From Mesonia sp008017825 (GTDB taxonomy: Bacteria; Bacteroidota; Bacteroidia; Flavobacteriales; Flavobacteriaceae), in the NCBI RefSeq assembly GCF_008017825.1, contig NZ_VRLS01000086.1, positions 186,001-250,000 on the forward strand: 64,000 nucleotides of DNA, given 5' to 3'. Within the stretch, counting starts at the first letter, position 1, and the number at the start of each line of letters is the position of its first letter. A program made the translations under genes and the position numbers. Shown one piece after another: positions 7,649 to 15,837 of the stretch. Under the pieces are notes generated by a model. It ran no database searches. It was given only the letters and a program-made list of their open reading frames with translations, and was not told the DNA's origin.

Positions 7649-9313
7649 TTAATAAGCATCGCTATGTACTCGCGCTACCGCTCTACCGCTAGGGTCATTC
7701 ATATTTTTAAAACTCTCGTCCCAGGCTAATGCAACCGGACTACTACAAGCTACAGAGGGAACCGAAGGCACGCTTAAAGCTGCGGTATCACTCGGGAAAT
7801 GTTCCTCAAAAATACTTCGATAATAAAACTCTTCTTTACTAGTAGGGGTTTGTATAGGAAATCTGTGATGTGCATTTTCAAATTGATGATCACTAATTTT
7901 ATCATTTACCATTTCTTTTAGCGTATCAATCCAGCTGTAGCCTACGCCGTCACTAAACTGTTCTTTTTGTCTCCAAACTACACTTTTGGGAAGCATATCT
8001 TCAAAGGCTTTTCTAAGCACCCACTTTTCCATACGTTCTCCGTTTATCATTTTGTCTTTCGGGTTAATGCGCATGGCAACATCTATAAATTCTTTGTCTA
8101 AAAAGGGAACTCTTCCTTCAATTCCCCAAGCAGCTAAACTTTTATTTGCTCTAAGACAATCATATTGATGTAATTTCTCTAGCTTTCTCACGGTTTCTTC
8201 ATGAAATTCTTGAGCATTAGGTGCTTTGTGAAAGTATAAATAACCTCCAAAAAGCTCATCACTACCTTCTCCGCTTAATACCATTTTTATTCCTAAAGCT
8301 TTAATAGCCCTAGCCATGAGAAACATAGGAGTGGAGGCTCTAATGGTAGTTATATCATAGGTTTCGAGATGATAAATCACATCTTTAATGGCGTCTATGC
8401 CTTCCTGAATGCTAAATTTAATTTCGTGATGAACGGTATCTAGATGCTTAGCAACTTTTTTAGCAGCTGCCAAATCTGGACTACCTTCTAAACCTACGGC
8501 AAATGAATGTAAGCGTGGATACCAAGCATTTTCTCGGTCTCCAGTTTCTATGCGCTTGTCTGCATATTTTTTCGCTAATGCGGAAGTGATTGAGGAATCT
8601 AAACCTCCCGATAGTAACACTCCGTATGGTACATCACTCATCAACTGACGTTTTACAGCTTCATCTAAAGCTTGACGGATTTCTTGTATCGAGGTCTCAT
8701 TGTCTTTTACAGTGTTATAATCTTTCCAATCTCTCGTGTACCAAGTTTTTAACTCTCCTTCTTTGCTAGACAAATAATGCCCTGGAGGAAATAATTCTAT
8801 TTTAGTGCAAATCCCTTCCAATGCTTTTAACTCTGAAGCTACATAAAAGGTTCCGTTTTTGTCCCAGCCCATATATAATGGAATAATGCCCATATGGTCT
8901 CGAGCAATCAAATATTCATCTTTTTCTACATCGTAGAGAGCAAATGCAAATATTCCATTAAGATCATTTAAAAATTCAACACCTTTTTCCTGGTAAAGTG
9001 CCAAAATGATTTCGCAATCCGATTGTGTTTGGAATTCATAGTCTTTTTTTAGCTCTTTCCGTAAAGACAAATGGTTATAGATTTCACCATTAGCAGCAAG
9101 AACTAGGTTTTTATCTTTGCTATAAATAGGTTGTTTACCTGAAATAGGGTCTACAATCGCTAAGCGTTCGTGAGCCATTATTGCATTATTATTATGAAAA
9201 ATTCCACTCCAATCAGGGCCGCGATGTCTAATTATTTTTGACATTTTTAATACTTGAGGTCTTAACACCTCTACCGATTCTTTTAGTTCAAAAGCACATA
9301 CAATTCCACACAT
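7649..9313 (-). CDS. asnB: AsnB, asparagine synthase (glutamine-hydrolysing)
   Basis: It converts aspartate, glutamine and ATP to asparagine. The 554-residue length matches AsnB of the E. coli type. The N-terminal class-II glutaminase begins MCGIVCAF (Cys2 nucleophile after Met removal), with RHRGPDWSG and ANGEIYNH following. The synthetase half carries the PP-loop SGGLDSS (about 236-242) and SGEGSDELFGGY. The C-terminal ACSSPVALAWDESFKNMNDPSGRAV is typical of the family. The gene is preceded by a six-Asn leader peptide (9409-9456) and a strong terminator (9353-9384), so transcription into asnB probably depends on asparagine or Asn-tRNA supply. Confidence 0.97.
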   Translation of the reverse strand: MCGIVCAFELKESVEVLRPQVLKMSKIIRHRGPDWSGIFHNNNAIMAHERLAIVDPISGKQPIYSKDKNLVLAANGEIYNHLSLRKELKKDYEFQTQSDCEIILALYQEKGVEFLNDLNGIFAFALYDVEKDEYLIARDHMGIIPLYMGWDKNGTFYVASELKALEGICTKIELFPPGHYLSSKEGELKTWYTRDWKDYNTVKDNETSIQEIRQALDEAVKRQLMSDVPYGVLLSGGLDSSITSALAKKYADKRIETGDRENAWYPRLHSFAVGLEGSPDLAAAKKVAKHLDTVHHEIKFSIQEGIDAIKDVIYHLETYDITTIRASTPMFLMARAIKALGIKMVLSGEGSDELFGGYLYFHKAPNAQEFHEETVRKLEKLHQYDCLRANKSLAAWGIEGRVPFLDKEFIDVAMRINPKDKMINGERMEKWVLRKAFEDMLPKSVVWRQKEQFSDGVGYSWIDTLKEMVNDKISDHQFENAHHRFPIQTPTSKEEFYYRSIFEEHFPSDTAALSVPSVPSVACSSPVALAWDESFKNMNDPSGRAVARVHSDAY

Positions 9314-9352
9314 AATCTTCTATTTTTAAATTAAAATTTCATTTTTGGATAT

Positions 9353-9384
9353 AAAAAAACCCGTCAGGTAAAAAACCTGACGGG
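9353..9384 (-). terminator. Attenuator-type terminator in the asnB leader
   Basis: On the minus strand the 10-bp perfect stem CCCGTCAGGT/ACCTGACGGG (9375-9384 with 9360-9369, loop 9370-9374) is followed by seven U (complement of 9353-9359). It ends 40 bases before the asnB start codon and 24 bases after the stop codon of the Asn-rich leader peptide. No other gene lies upstream on this strand that would need it as a plain 3' terminator except the E1 gene, which ends at 9532. Confidence 0.85.
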
Positions 9385-9408
9385 CTATATATTCGCGACA
9401 AGTTTTTG

Positions 9409-9456
9409 TTACGGGAACGGGTTATTATTATTGTTATTTAAACGAAATACTAACAT
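9409..9456 (-). CDS. Asparagine leader peptide of asnB (MLVFRLNNNNNNPFP)
   Basis: A 15-codon frame, ATG at 9456 to TAA at 9409, encodes six Asn codons in a row (AAT AAC AAT AAT AAT AAC, 9438-9421), then Pro-Phe-Pro. It lies just upstream of the terminator at 9353-9384 and of asnB, the asparagine synthase gene. This is the classical arrangement of ribosome-mediated attenuation, with codons for the end product. The segment AACCCGU (9423-9417) can pair over 7 bases with ACGGGUU in the 3' arm of the terminator (9364-9358), a possible antiterminator. Translation itself is inferred from the codon pattern and context. Confidence 0.8.
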   Translation of the reverse strand: MLVFRLNNNNNNPFP

Positions 9457-9531
9457 AAAACTTATCTTATTTGATCAATTGTTATTTGTAAATATAAATT
9501 AAAAATACAAATTCACCTTGTTTTTATTAAA

Positions 9532-11970
9532 TTACTTTAATGCAGGAAACTGATTTGGGTTTACTTCATTAAAGATTTCATATACTTTTTCGAATACATC
9601 TTCAGCAGAAGGTTTAGAGAAATAATCCCCATCTGTACCGTATGCAGGACGATGCGCCTTAGCAGTTAAGGTTTGGGGTTTACTATCTAAATGCTTATAT
9701 CCATTTTGGTTTTCTACAATTTCTTGTAAAATATATGCAGAAGCTCCTCCTGGTACATCTTCATCAATAACCAATAATCTATTGGTTTTTGCAACACTTT
9801 TTACAAGGTCGTGATTAATATCAAAAGGAAGTAGAGACTGTACATCGATAATCTCTGCATTAATACCTACCTCTAGTAAGTCTTTAGCAGCCTGTTCGAT
9901 AATTCTAAGTGTAGAACCGTAAGACACAAGCGTAATATCTTCACCTTCTCTTATGGTTTCTACCACTCCTACAGGAGTTCTAAACTCACCCAAGTTATTA
10001 GGCATTTTTTCTTTAAGACGGTATCCGTTAAGGCATTCTACAATAAGTCCTGGTTCGTCACACTCTAATAAAGTATTATAAAAACTAGCAGCAATAGTCA
10101 TATTACGGGGAACTAAAATATGAATTCCTCTAAGTAAATGCACCAATCCTCCCATAGGAGAACCACTATGCCATATACCTTCTAAACGGTGACCACGAGT
10201 TCTTACAATAAGCGGAGCTTTTTGTTTTCCTTTAGTTCTATAATGTAAGGTTGCTAAGTCATCACTCATAATTTGCAACGCATACAAAATGTAATCTAAG
10301 TATTGAATCTCTGCAATAGGGCGTAAGCCTCTCATCGCCATTCCTATTCCTTGTCCTAAAATAGTAGCTTCACGAATACCAGCATCAGCAACTCTTAGCT
10401 CACCGTACTTTTCTTGCATTCCCTCTAAACCTTGGTTGACATCTCCGATGTTTCCTGTGTCTTCTCCAAAAATTAAGGTTTCTGGTTTGTTAGAAAAGAT
10501 TTTATCGAAGTTATTACGAAGAATAAGTCTCGCATCTACATCTTCCGCGTCAGCGTCGTAAGTTGGTACTACAGCGTCTATGTTTAATGCAGAAAATTCA
10601 CTTTCACTATGTAAGTGACTGCTATAATCAGGTTGTGTTATTTTTACATAATTATCAATCCAGTTGATCAATTCGCTTTTCGCGGAATTATTCTCTTCAC
10701 GTACGTAACGTAAGGCTTTTCTTCCTGTTCTAAGAATTTGATGTTTTTCTGGGTTTCCTAATTGTTCTATTTCTTCTTTTAAAGGCTGAATGAAACTACG
10801 GTTAGAAGAGTTTTGAGCTAGGTTGTCTAACAGACTTGTCATTTCTTTTTGAGCTGCTTTGGGACCTTGAGTTACCTCGTTCCAAGCTGCTTTTTTACCT
10901 TCTCTAACTATTTTTTTAGCCTCTTTTTCTAAGGCTTTTAATTCATCTTCAGTAGCAAGGTCGCTTTCTAATATCCACTGACGCATTTGTACGTTACAGT
11001 CATATTCTTTTTCCCAATTAAGGCGATCTTCACTCTTGTAACGTTCGTGAGAACCAGAGGTTGAGTGTCCTTGAGGTTGAGTAAGCTCGTAAACGTGAAT
11101 TAGAACAGGGACATGCTCTTCTCTAGAAATCTTACTTGCTTTTTGGTAAGCTTCCATTAACTCAGGATAGCTCCACCCTTTTACTTTAATAATTTCGTAA
11201 CCATCCCCCATTTCATCTCTTTGAAAACCTTTTAAAATTTCAGAGATGTTTTCTTTAGTAGTTTGGTATTTAGCAGGTACAGAGATACCGTATTCATCAT
11301 CCCAAACGCTAATAACCATAGGTACTTGCATTACTCCCGCAGCATTAATGGTTTCCCAAAATAGCCCTTCACTTGTACTTGCATTACCAATAGTTCCCCA
11401 AGCGATTTCGTTTCCTTTGTTAGAAAACTGAGGTGCTATATCTATTCCTTCAACGTTCCTGTATATTTTTGAAGCCTGAGCTAGTCCTAAAAGTCTAGGC
11501 ATTTGTCCTGCAGTAGGAGAGATGTCGGCACTAGAATTTTTTTGTTCTGCTAGGTTTTTCCAAGTTCCATCTTCTTGAAGACTGTGGGTCCCAAAGTGTC
11601 CTCCCATTTGTCTTCCTCCCGCCATAGGCTCTTTCTCTAAATTGGTATTACCATAAAGACCGGCAAAAAACTCTTCTACAGATAGAAGGTTTAATGCCAT
11701 CATAAAAGTTTGATCCCTGTAATACCCAGATCTAAAATCACCGTTTTGAAAAGCTTTAGCCATTGCTAATTGAGGCACTTCTTTACCATCACCAAAAATA
11801 CCAAATTTGGCTTTTCCTGTAAGTACTTCACGACGTCCTAGTAAACTACATTCTCTACTAATAACGGCAGTCTTATAATCTTGTATTACTTGTTCCTTAA
11901 AATCTTCAAAGGAAAGGTCATTTTTTTCTATAGTTTTCTCTTGCATGGGTTGTATGTTTAATACCCTCAT
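9532..11970 (-). CDS. Fused alpha-beta E1 of a branched-chain-type 2-oxoacid dehydrogenase
   Basis: A thiamine-diphosphate E1 component with the alpha and beta chains fused in one 812-residue protein, the normal form in Flavobacteriia. The alpha-like half (about 15-400) holds YYRDQTFMMAL, MGGHFGTHS, and WGTIGNASTSEGLFWETINAA for TPP binding. The beta-like transketolase half (about 470-810) holds FGEDTGNIGDVNQGLEG, DAGIREATILGQGIGMAM, and VIDEDVPGGASAYI. The substrate is probably 2-oxoisovalerate-type branched-chain oxoacids, but pyruvate or 2-oxoglutarate cannot be excluded from sequence. ATG at 11946 (MQEKTIEKND) is an alternative start. A promoter-like pair lies at 12071-12101. Confidence 0.85.
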   Translation of the reverse strand: MRVLNIQPMQEKTIEKNDLSFEDFKEQVIQDYKTAVISRECSLLGRREVLTGKAKFGIFGDGKEVPQLAMAKAFQNGDFRSGYYRDQTFMMALNLLSVEEFFAGLYGNTNLEKEPMAGGRQMGGHFGTHSLQEDGTWKNLAEQKNSSADISPTAGQMPRLLGLAQASKIYRNVEGIDIAPQFSNKGNEIAWGTIGNASTSEGLFWETINAAGVMQVPMVISVWDDEYGISVPAKYQTTKENISEILKGFQRDEMGDGYEIIKVKGWSYPELMEAYQKASKISREEHVPVLIHVYELTQPQGHSTSGSHERYKSEDRLNWEKEYDCNVQMRQWILESDLATEDELKALEKEAKKIVREGKKAAWNEVTQGPKAAQKEMTSLLDNLAQNSSNRSFIQPLKEEIEQLGNPEKHQILRTGRKALRYVREENNSAKSELINWIDNYVKITQPDYSSHLHSESEFSALNIDAVVPTYDADAEDVDARLILRNNFDKIFSNKPETLIFGEDTGNIGDVNQGLEGMQEKYGELRVADAGIREATILGQGIGMAMRGLRPIAEIQYLDYILYALQIMSDDLATLHYRTKGKQKAPLIVRTRGHRLEGIWHSGSPMGGLVHLLRGIHILVPRNMTIAASFYNTLLECDEPGLIVECLNGYRLKEKMPNNLGEFRTPVGVVETIREGEDITLVSYGSTLRIIEQAAKDLLEVGINAEIIDVQSLLPFDINHDLVKSVAKTNRLLVIDEDVPGGASAYILQEIVENQNGYKHLDSKPQTLTAKAHRPAYGTDGDYFSKPSAEDVFEKVYEIFNEVNPNQFPALK

Positions 11971-12070
11971 AGGGCGTTATACGTGGTATGTTTTCAAAAA
12001 TAAAAAAACGCTTATTTAAGAATTCATACTTCAGTATTTAATTCCCAGACTGTGCATTTTGGGAACTTTG

Positions 12071-12101
12071 CGAAGATAAGAAAAATGATTTTAAAAATCA
12101 A
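12071..12101 (-). promoter_or_regulatory. Promoter-like TTG-N20-TATCTTCG for the E1 gene
   Basis: On the minus strand TTG (complement of 12099-12101) is followed after 20 bases by TATCTTCG (complement of 12071-12078). This is close to the Bacteroidota -33/-7 consensus TTG/TAnnTTTG, with C for one T. It would give a leader of about 95 bases. A short inverted repeat in that leader (TTCCCA...TGGGAA, around 12042-12064) has no obvious regulatory role. Confidence 0.5.
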
Positions 12102-12207
12102 TCAAAAAGTGAGGTGTGAAATTATTGAATTTTCAGCATTTTCTATTTTTACTGAATTATATTCAAAATTATGTAGTAATTAAAGCTTTTATTGAGAATT
12201 ATTCAAT

Positions 12208-15024
12208 TTAGTACCATCTCCTTGTAAAGAGTTTTAATAGGGTATTAAAATCTAAAGAAACGATGAATCTTATTTTTTGATCATAATTTGACTGAGCTAT
12301 TTCCCATCCTAAATTAGAGTGTACGGGGAAAAATAATTCAAAGTAATCTTGCACTAAACTTACGCGTATTCCAGAATCATAGAGAAATTGCGCATTCTCC
12401 TCTTTATTTTTTACTAAACCAACATCACCATAAGCGTGAATCCAATTCCATATAGTGAAACTTCCGTTAAGGGATGTAAGCCATTGATTGGCAAATGCAG
12501 GTTGTAATTGAGATTTAAAACCTCCTTCGGCTTCAATAAATTGCTGACTAAAAAGTCCTTGATCTTCACTTCTTCCGTAGTAATTATAATCAAATAAATA
12601 ATCTGTAGGACGGTCTAAAGCAAAACTAAAATAGTCTGAATCTTTCGCTTCATTGAATAAGAAAGCACCAGCGAAAAAACGCAATTCTATTTGTCTATTA
12701 TTTAGGAATAGCTTTCTCCATTTTGAGGTTACCGATATTTTACTGAATTTTTTAGCTACTTGATAATCAAAAGTACCTGTAAAATAATCGGCAAAATTAC
12801 GGTCGCTAAAACCGTACCTTGCGTTGAGTACGCTATAATCTGGTTCGTCTACTGTATTTAAAACATCTCTATCTCTAAAAACATTTATATTTCGAATACT
12901 TATAAATTGATATTCGTTGCTTCTTAAATCGTCATCTCTAAAACCTATACTAATAAAAGGAGTTACTTTATGATAGTATAAATCTTGTGCATAAGAAAAG
13001 CGAGTTCCGCTAATTCCCATTTTAAACTCGTATAAGTTTTGGTTTTGATATTGGGTAGAGTGTGTCACCGATGCAGACCCTAAGATAGCACCGCTACCAA
13101 AACCATATTTAGGAGCAATTTTATAATTAAAATTTCGAGATAAAATCGTAGTGTTATACAGTTTTGGACCAATAGTAATACCATCATATAAATTATAATC
13201 AAACTCAGGAATAATAAAGAATTGATTGTAATAAGGATCTTCAATATCTAAAAGTAATCTTACTTGCACAGGTTTATCAAGCCAAGTGGTTACTTTTTTA
13301 TAATTATCTCTTTGGTTAAATTCAGGAATTACAGCTTCATAATTTAAGGCAAGGCGTTCTACATTTTGCGCGGGTATAGTGATGGTTTTCTTGTCTAAAA
13401 AATGATTTACCCAAGTTTTAGAAACTATATCTCTGTCTTTTATTCCGTAAAGGGAAATAGGGATTTCTTTATGGGTTTTATTTTTTATGGTTACGTGTAA
13501 AGAATCACCAGATTTGTTAACCTTACTAATCTTAAAATCAATATTAATATTATTACCCACATAGTCATCAAAAAACCAATTGACATCTTTAGAAGTATTT
13601 TGACGGAGTATTTCTTTAAAAGCACTTGTGCTGGTAGGGTTTAGAACATTTTCGGTATAAAACTGTTTTATAGTCGTATTGATCACCTCGTCATCTTCTA
13701 AGTAATCTTTTAAGTAATTAAAACCAATACCAGCTTTATAAGGATTAGCAATATTTTTATTGAATTTTATGAGCTTATCGTTATTTTCATCTAAAGCTTG
13801 GTCTAGATTTAAACGAGCCATATTTAAGTAGAGGAGCGGATAACGATCATTAAATTCTAAGTCTGATGCATGAAACCATCTAACTCCTATAATTTCACTA
13901 AAGGAACCCAATAGCTTCGTATCCTTATAGAATTGATTCACATAATCCATCAAGATGTAAGTGATGATACCTTCATTTAACCAACTTTCTTCTCTAGAAT
14001 TAAGAATTAATGTATTTTCTAAATAATTTCTGGTAATGGTTTTTAAGAGTTTAATATCATATTGAAAACCATCTGGAAAAGGCCTTATAAATGTTGGCAA
14101 TTGGTTAAGTCCGTATACAGGATTAGAAAGATAATCTTCCTCTGAAACCATTAAATTTTTATGAGGAAAATCTCCTAGCCTGTAATTAAGATAGTGAGTA
14201 ATTCTATCTACAATTAAGGCTTTCATTTCTGGCCTTAGGTTATTATCCTCAATATTGGTAACAACGTTAAGCTTGTCTGTTTCAATCGTTTCAAAATTAG
14301 ATGACTTAACAATATGTAATTTAGTATCGACTTGCTTTTTTTCGCTAAAGCGGAATTGATGCGTGCTTTCTAAGCTGGTTTTTCCTTCACTATTGAGACC
14401 AGAAACAACCACAAAGTCTTTAGGAACTTCTAGATTAAGTTCAATATCATAAGGTAGAACATATAAATCATTAAGATCTTTATTGCTGTAAAATTGCCAT
14501 CTCCCATCCTCAAATACCGAAGGAAGTATGAGCCAATACCTTAACTCAAATCCTTTTTTGCTATAACCATAACGGGTAAATTTATCGTTAGGGATTTTAA
14601 CGCGGTATTGAAGCTTAAATGTTATTTCTTCATTGGGAAATAGGGGCTGATCTAAATCTAACTTTATAATATCAGGATGTTTTTCTGGTCTTGACCAGTT
14701 GACGGCAGGCTGATTGTGAGTAGAAGTTGAAAACATCTCTGTATTTCCTCTTTCATAACTTTTAGCATAATAAAAATTACGCTGAAACTCTTCCTCAAAA
14801 CGTTGCGCTAAAGGAGTACGCTTATCTTTAAAACTGTTAGCCCAATCGGTAAGGTAAACGTTATTTAAAATTTCTTGCGAAGTATTTTTATACGTAATTT
14901 CTTGACTAATGTCTATCGTTTTCTCTTCTGCATTTAATTTTGCATCTACGGCAATAGAAGATTGCCCCATCGTAGAAAGACAGGTAAAAATAAAAATTAA
15001 AAAGAAGAGTAAACGGTTTATCAA
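12208..15024 (-). CDS. M1-like protein without zinc site, fused to an outer-membrane barrel
   Basis: A 938-residue protein with a signal peptide ending near TMGQ. The N-terminal ~500 residues follow the M1 aminopeptidase plan: a beta-rich domain, then a gluzincin-like segment with SWLNEGIITYIL (about 347-358), which holds the position of the third zinc ligand (Glu351). Where HExxH should stand, 19-23 residues earlier, the sequence reads KTITR (328-332). The GAMEN-like position reads GLNQL (305-309). From about residue 620 to the end it is a chain of amphipathic aromatic strands ending FTRRWY, like an outer-membrane beta-barrel. It is therefore probably a non-catalytic M1-fold domain displayed on or anchored to the outer membrane. 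Homologues are present in other flavobacteria; the function is unknown. Confidence 0.75.
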   Translation of the reverse strand: MINRLLFFLIFIFTCLSTMGQSSIAVDAKLNAEEKTIDISQEITYKNTSQEILNNVYLTDWANSFKDKRTPLAQRFEEEFQRNFYYAKSYERGNTEMFSTSTHNQPAVNWSRPEKHPDIIKLDLDQPLFPNEEITFKLQYRVKIPNDKFTRYGYSKKGFELRYWLILPSVFEDGRWQFYSNKDLNDLYVLPYDIELNLEVPKDFVVVSGLNSEGKTSLESTHQFRFSEKKQVDTKLHIVKSSNFETIETDKLNVVTNIEDNNLRPEMKALIVDRITHYLNYRLGDFPHKNLMVSEEDYLSNPVYGLNQLPTFIRPFPDGFQYDIKLLKTITRNYLENTLILNSREESWLNEGIITYILMDYVNQFYKDTKLLGSFSEIIGVRWFHASDLEFNDRYPLLYLNMARLNLDQALDENNDKLIKFNKNIANPYKAGIGFNYLKDYLEDDEVINTTIKQFYTENVLNPTSTSAFKEILRQNTSKDVNWFFDDYVGNNINIDFKISKVNKSGDSLHVTIKNKTHKEIPISLYGIKDRDIVSKTWVNHFLDKKTITIPAQNVERLALNYEAVIPEFNQRDNYKKVTTWLDKPVQVRLLLDIEDPYYNQFFIIPEFDYNLYDGITIGPKLYNTTILSRNFNYKIAPKYGFGSGAILGSASVTHSTQYQNQNLYEFKMGISGTRFSYAQDLYYHKVTPFISIGFRDDDLRSNEYQFISIRNINVFRDRDVLNTVDEPDYSVLNARYGFSDRNFADYFTGTFDYQVAKKFSKISVTSKWRKLFLNNRQIELRFFAGAFLFNEAKDSDYFSFALDRPTDYLFDYNYYGRSEDQGLFSQQFIEAEGGFKSQLQPAFANQWLTSLNGSFTIWNWIHAYGDVGLVKNKEENAQFLYDSGIRVSLVQDYFELFFPVHSNLGWEIAQSNYDQKIRFIVSLDFNTLLKLFTRRWY

Positions 15025-15057
15025 CCTGAATTAAGATTTATAAGATTTGGGTATTCA

Positions 15058-15097
15058 TAAAAATGCTACTTAAAAAGTATATTATTTTAAGTAGCAT
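15058..15097 (-). terminator. Terminator after the uvrA-LOG unit
   Basis: A 13-bp perfect stem, ATGCTACTTAAAA (15063-15075) against TTTTAAGTAGCAT (15085-15097), has a 9-base loop. On the minus strand it is followed by a U run (complement of 15059-15063). It lies 20 bases after the stop codon of the LOG gene. Confidence 0.7.
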
Positions 15098-15116
15098 GAA
15101 CTGTGCCTAACAAATT

Positions 15117-15815
15117 TTAGAAATTAGGACTCAAATTAAATTGTTTGTAGAATTGGTCTAAAATTTCGATCACTTCATCCTCTGTGTCTACCATTTGAAC
15201 CAAGTCCATATCTTTTGCACTAATATTTTTAAAAGAATCTAGTAGAGTAGTTTGTACCCACTCAAATAATCCTCCCCAAAATTCTTTTCCTACTAAGATA
15301 ATTGGGAATTTATCTATCTTATGAGTTTGTATAAGCGTAATAGCTTCAAAAAGTTCATCTAGAGTTCCAAAACCTCCTGGCATTACTACAAAACCTTGGG
15401 AGTATTTTACAAACATTACTTTTCTTACAAAGAAGTAATCAAAATCAAGATTTTTATCTTTGTCTATATACGGATTATCATGTTGCTCGAATGGTAAGTC
15501 TATGTTTAAACCTACCGAAACTCCTCCAGCATTATGAGCCCCTTTATTACCAGCTTCCATAATACCAGGACCTCCTCCTGTAATTACACCGTAACCGTGT
15601 TCTACTATTTTTTCGGCAACCTTCGTAGCCAGCTTATAATATTTATGATTTTCATCTGTTCGGGCCGAACCGAAGATAGAGACACAAGGTCCTATTTCGC
15701 TCATTCGTTCGTAACCCTGAACGAATTCTGCCATAATTTTAAATAAAGCCCAACTATCGTTGGTTTTAATTTCGTTCCAGCTTTTATTTTGTTGATCGCT
15801 TCTCATGATACTCAT
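15117..15815 (-). CDS. LOG family protein (TIGR00730)
   Basis: A 232-residue Rossmann-fold protein of the LOG family, nucleoside 5'-monophosphate phosphoribohydrolases that release bases such as cytokinins from their ribotides. Key motifs are VSIFGSARTDE, GGGPGIMEAGNKGA, and MPGGFGTLDELFEAIT, the family's PGGxGTxxE active-site signature. It starts 22 bases after the end of uvrA on the same strand, and a terminator follows at 15058-15097, so the two form a unit. Whether the flavobacterial enzyme makes free cytokinin or has a housekeeping substrate is unknown. ATG at 15806 is an alternative start. Confidence 0.9.
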   Translation of the reverse strand: MSIMRSDQQNKSWNEIKTNDSWALFKIMAEFVQGYERMSEIGPCVSIFGSARTDENHKYYKLATKVAEKIVEHGYGVITGGGPGIMEAGNKGAHNAGGVSVGLNIDLPFEQHDNPYIDKDKNLDFDYFFVRKVMFVKYSQGFVVMPGGFGTLDELFEAITLIQTHKIDKFPIILVGKEFWGGLFEWVQTTLLDSFKNISAKDMDLVQMVDTEDEVIEILDQFYKQFNLSPNF

Positions 15816-15837
15816 TATTCAAAAATTTACAAGACGG

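Noticed and set aside
11971..12207. A possible riboswitch or leader peptide upstream of the E1 gene
   Set aside because: There is one short inverted repeat and an eight-codon frame without codon bias or terminator, so I found no support.
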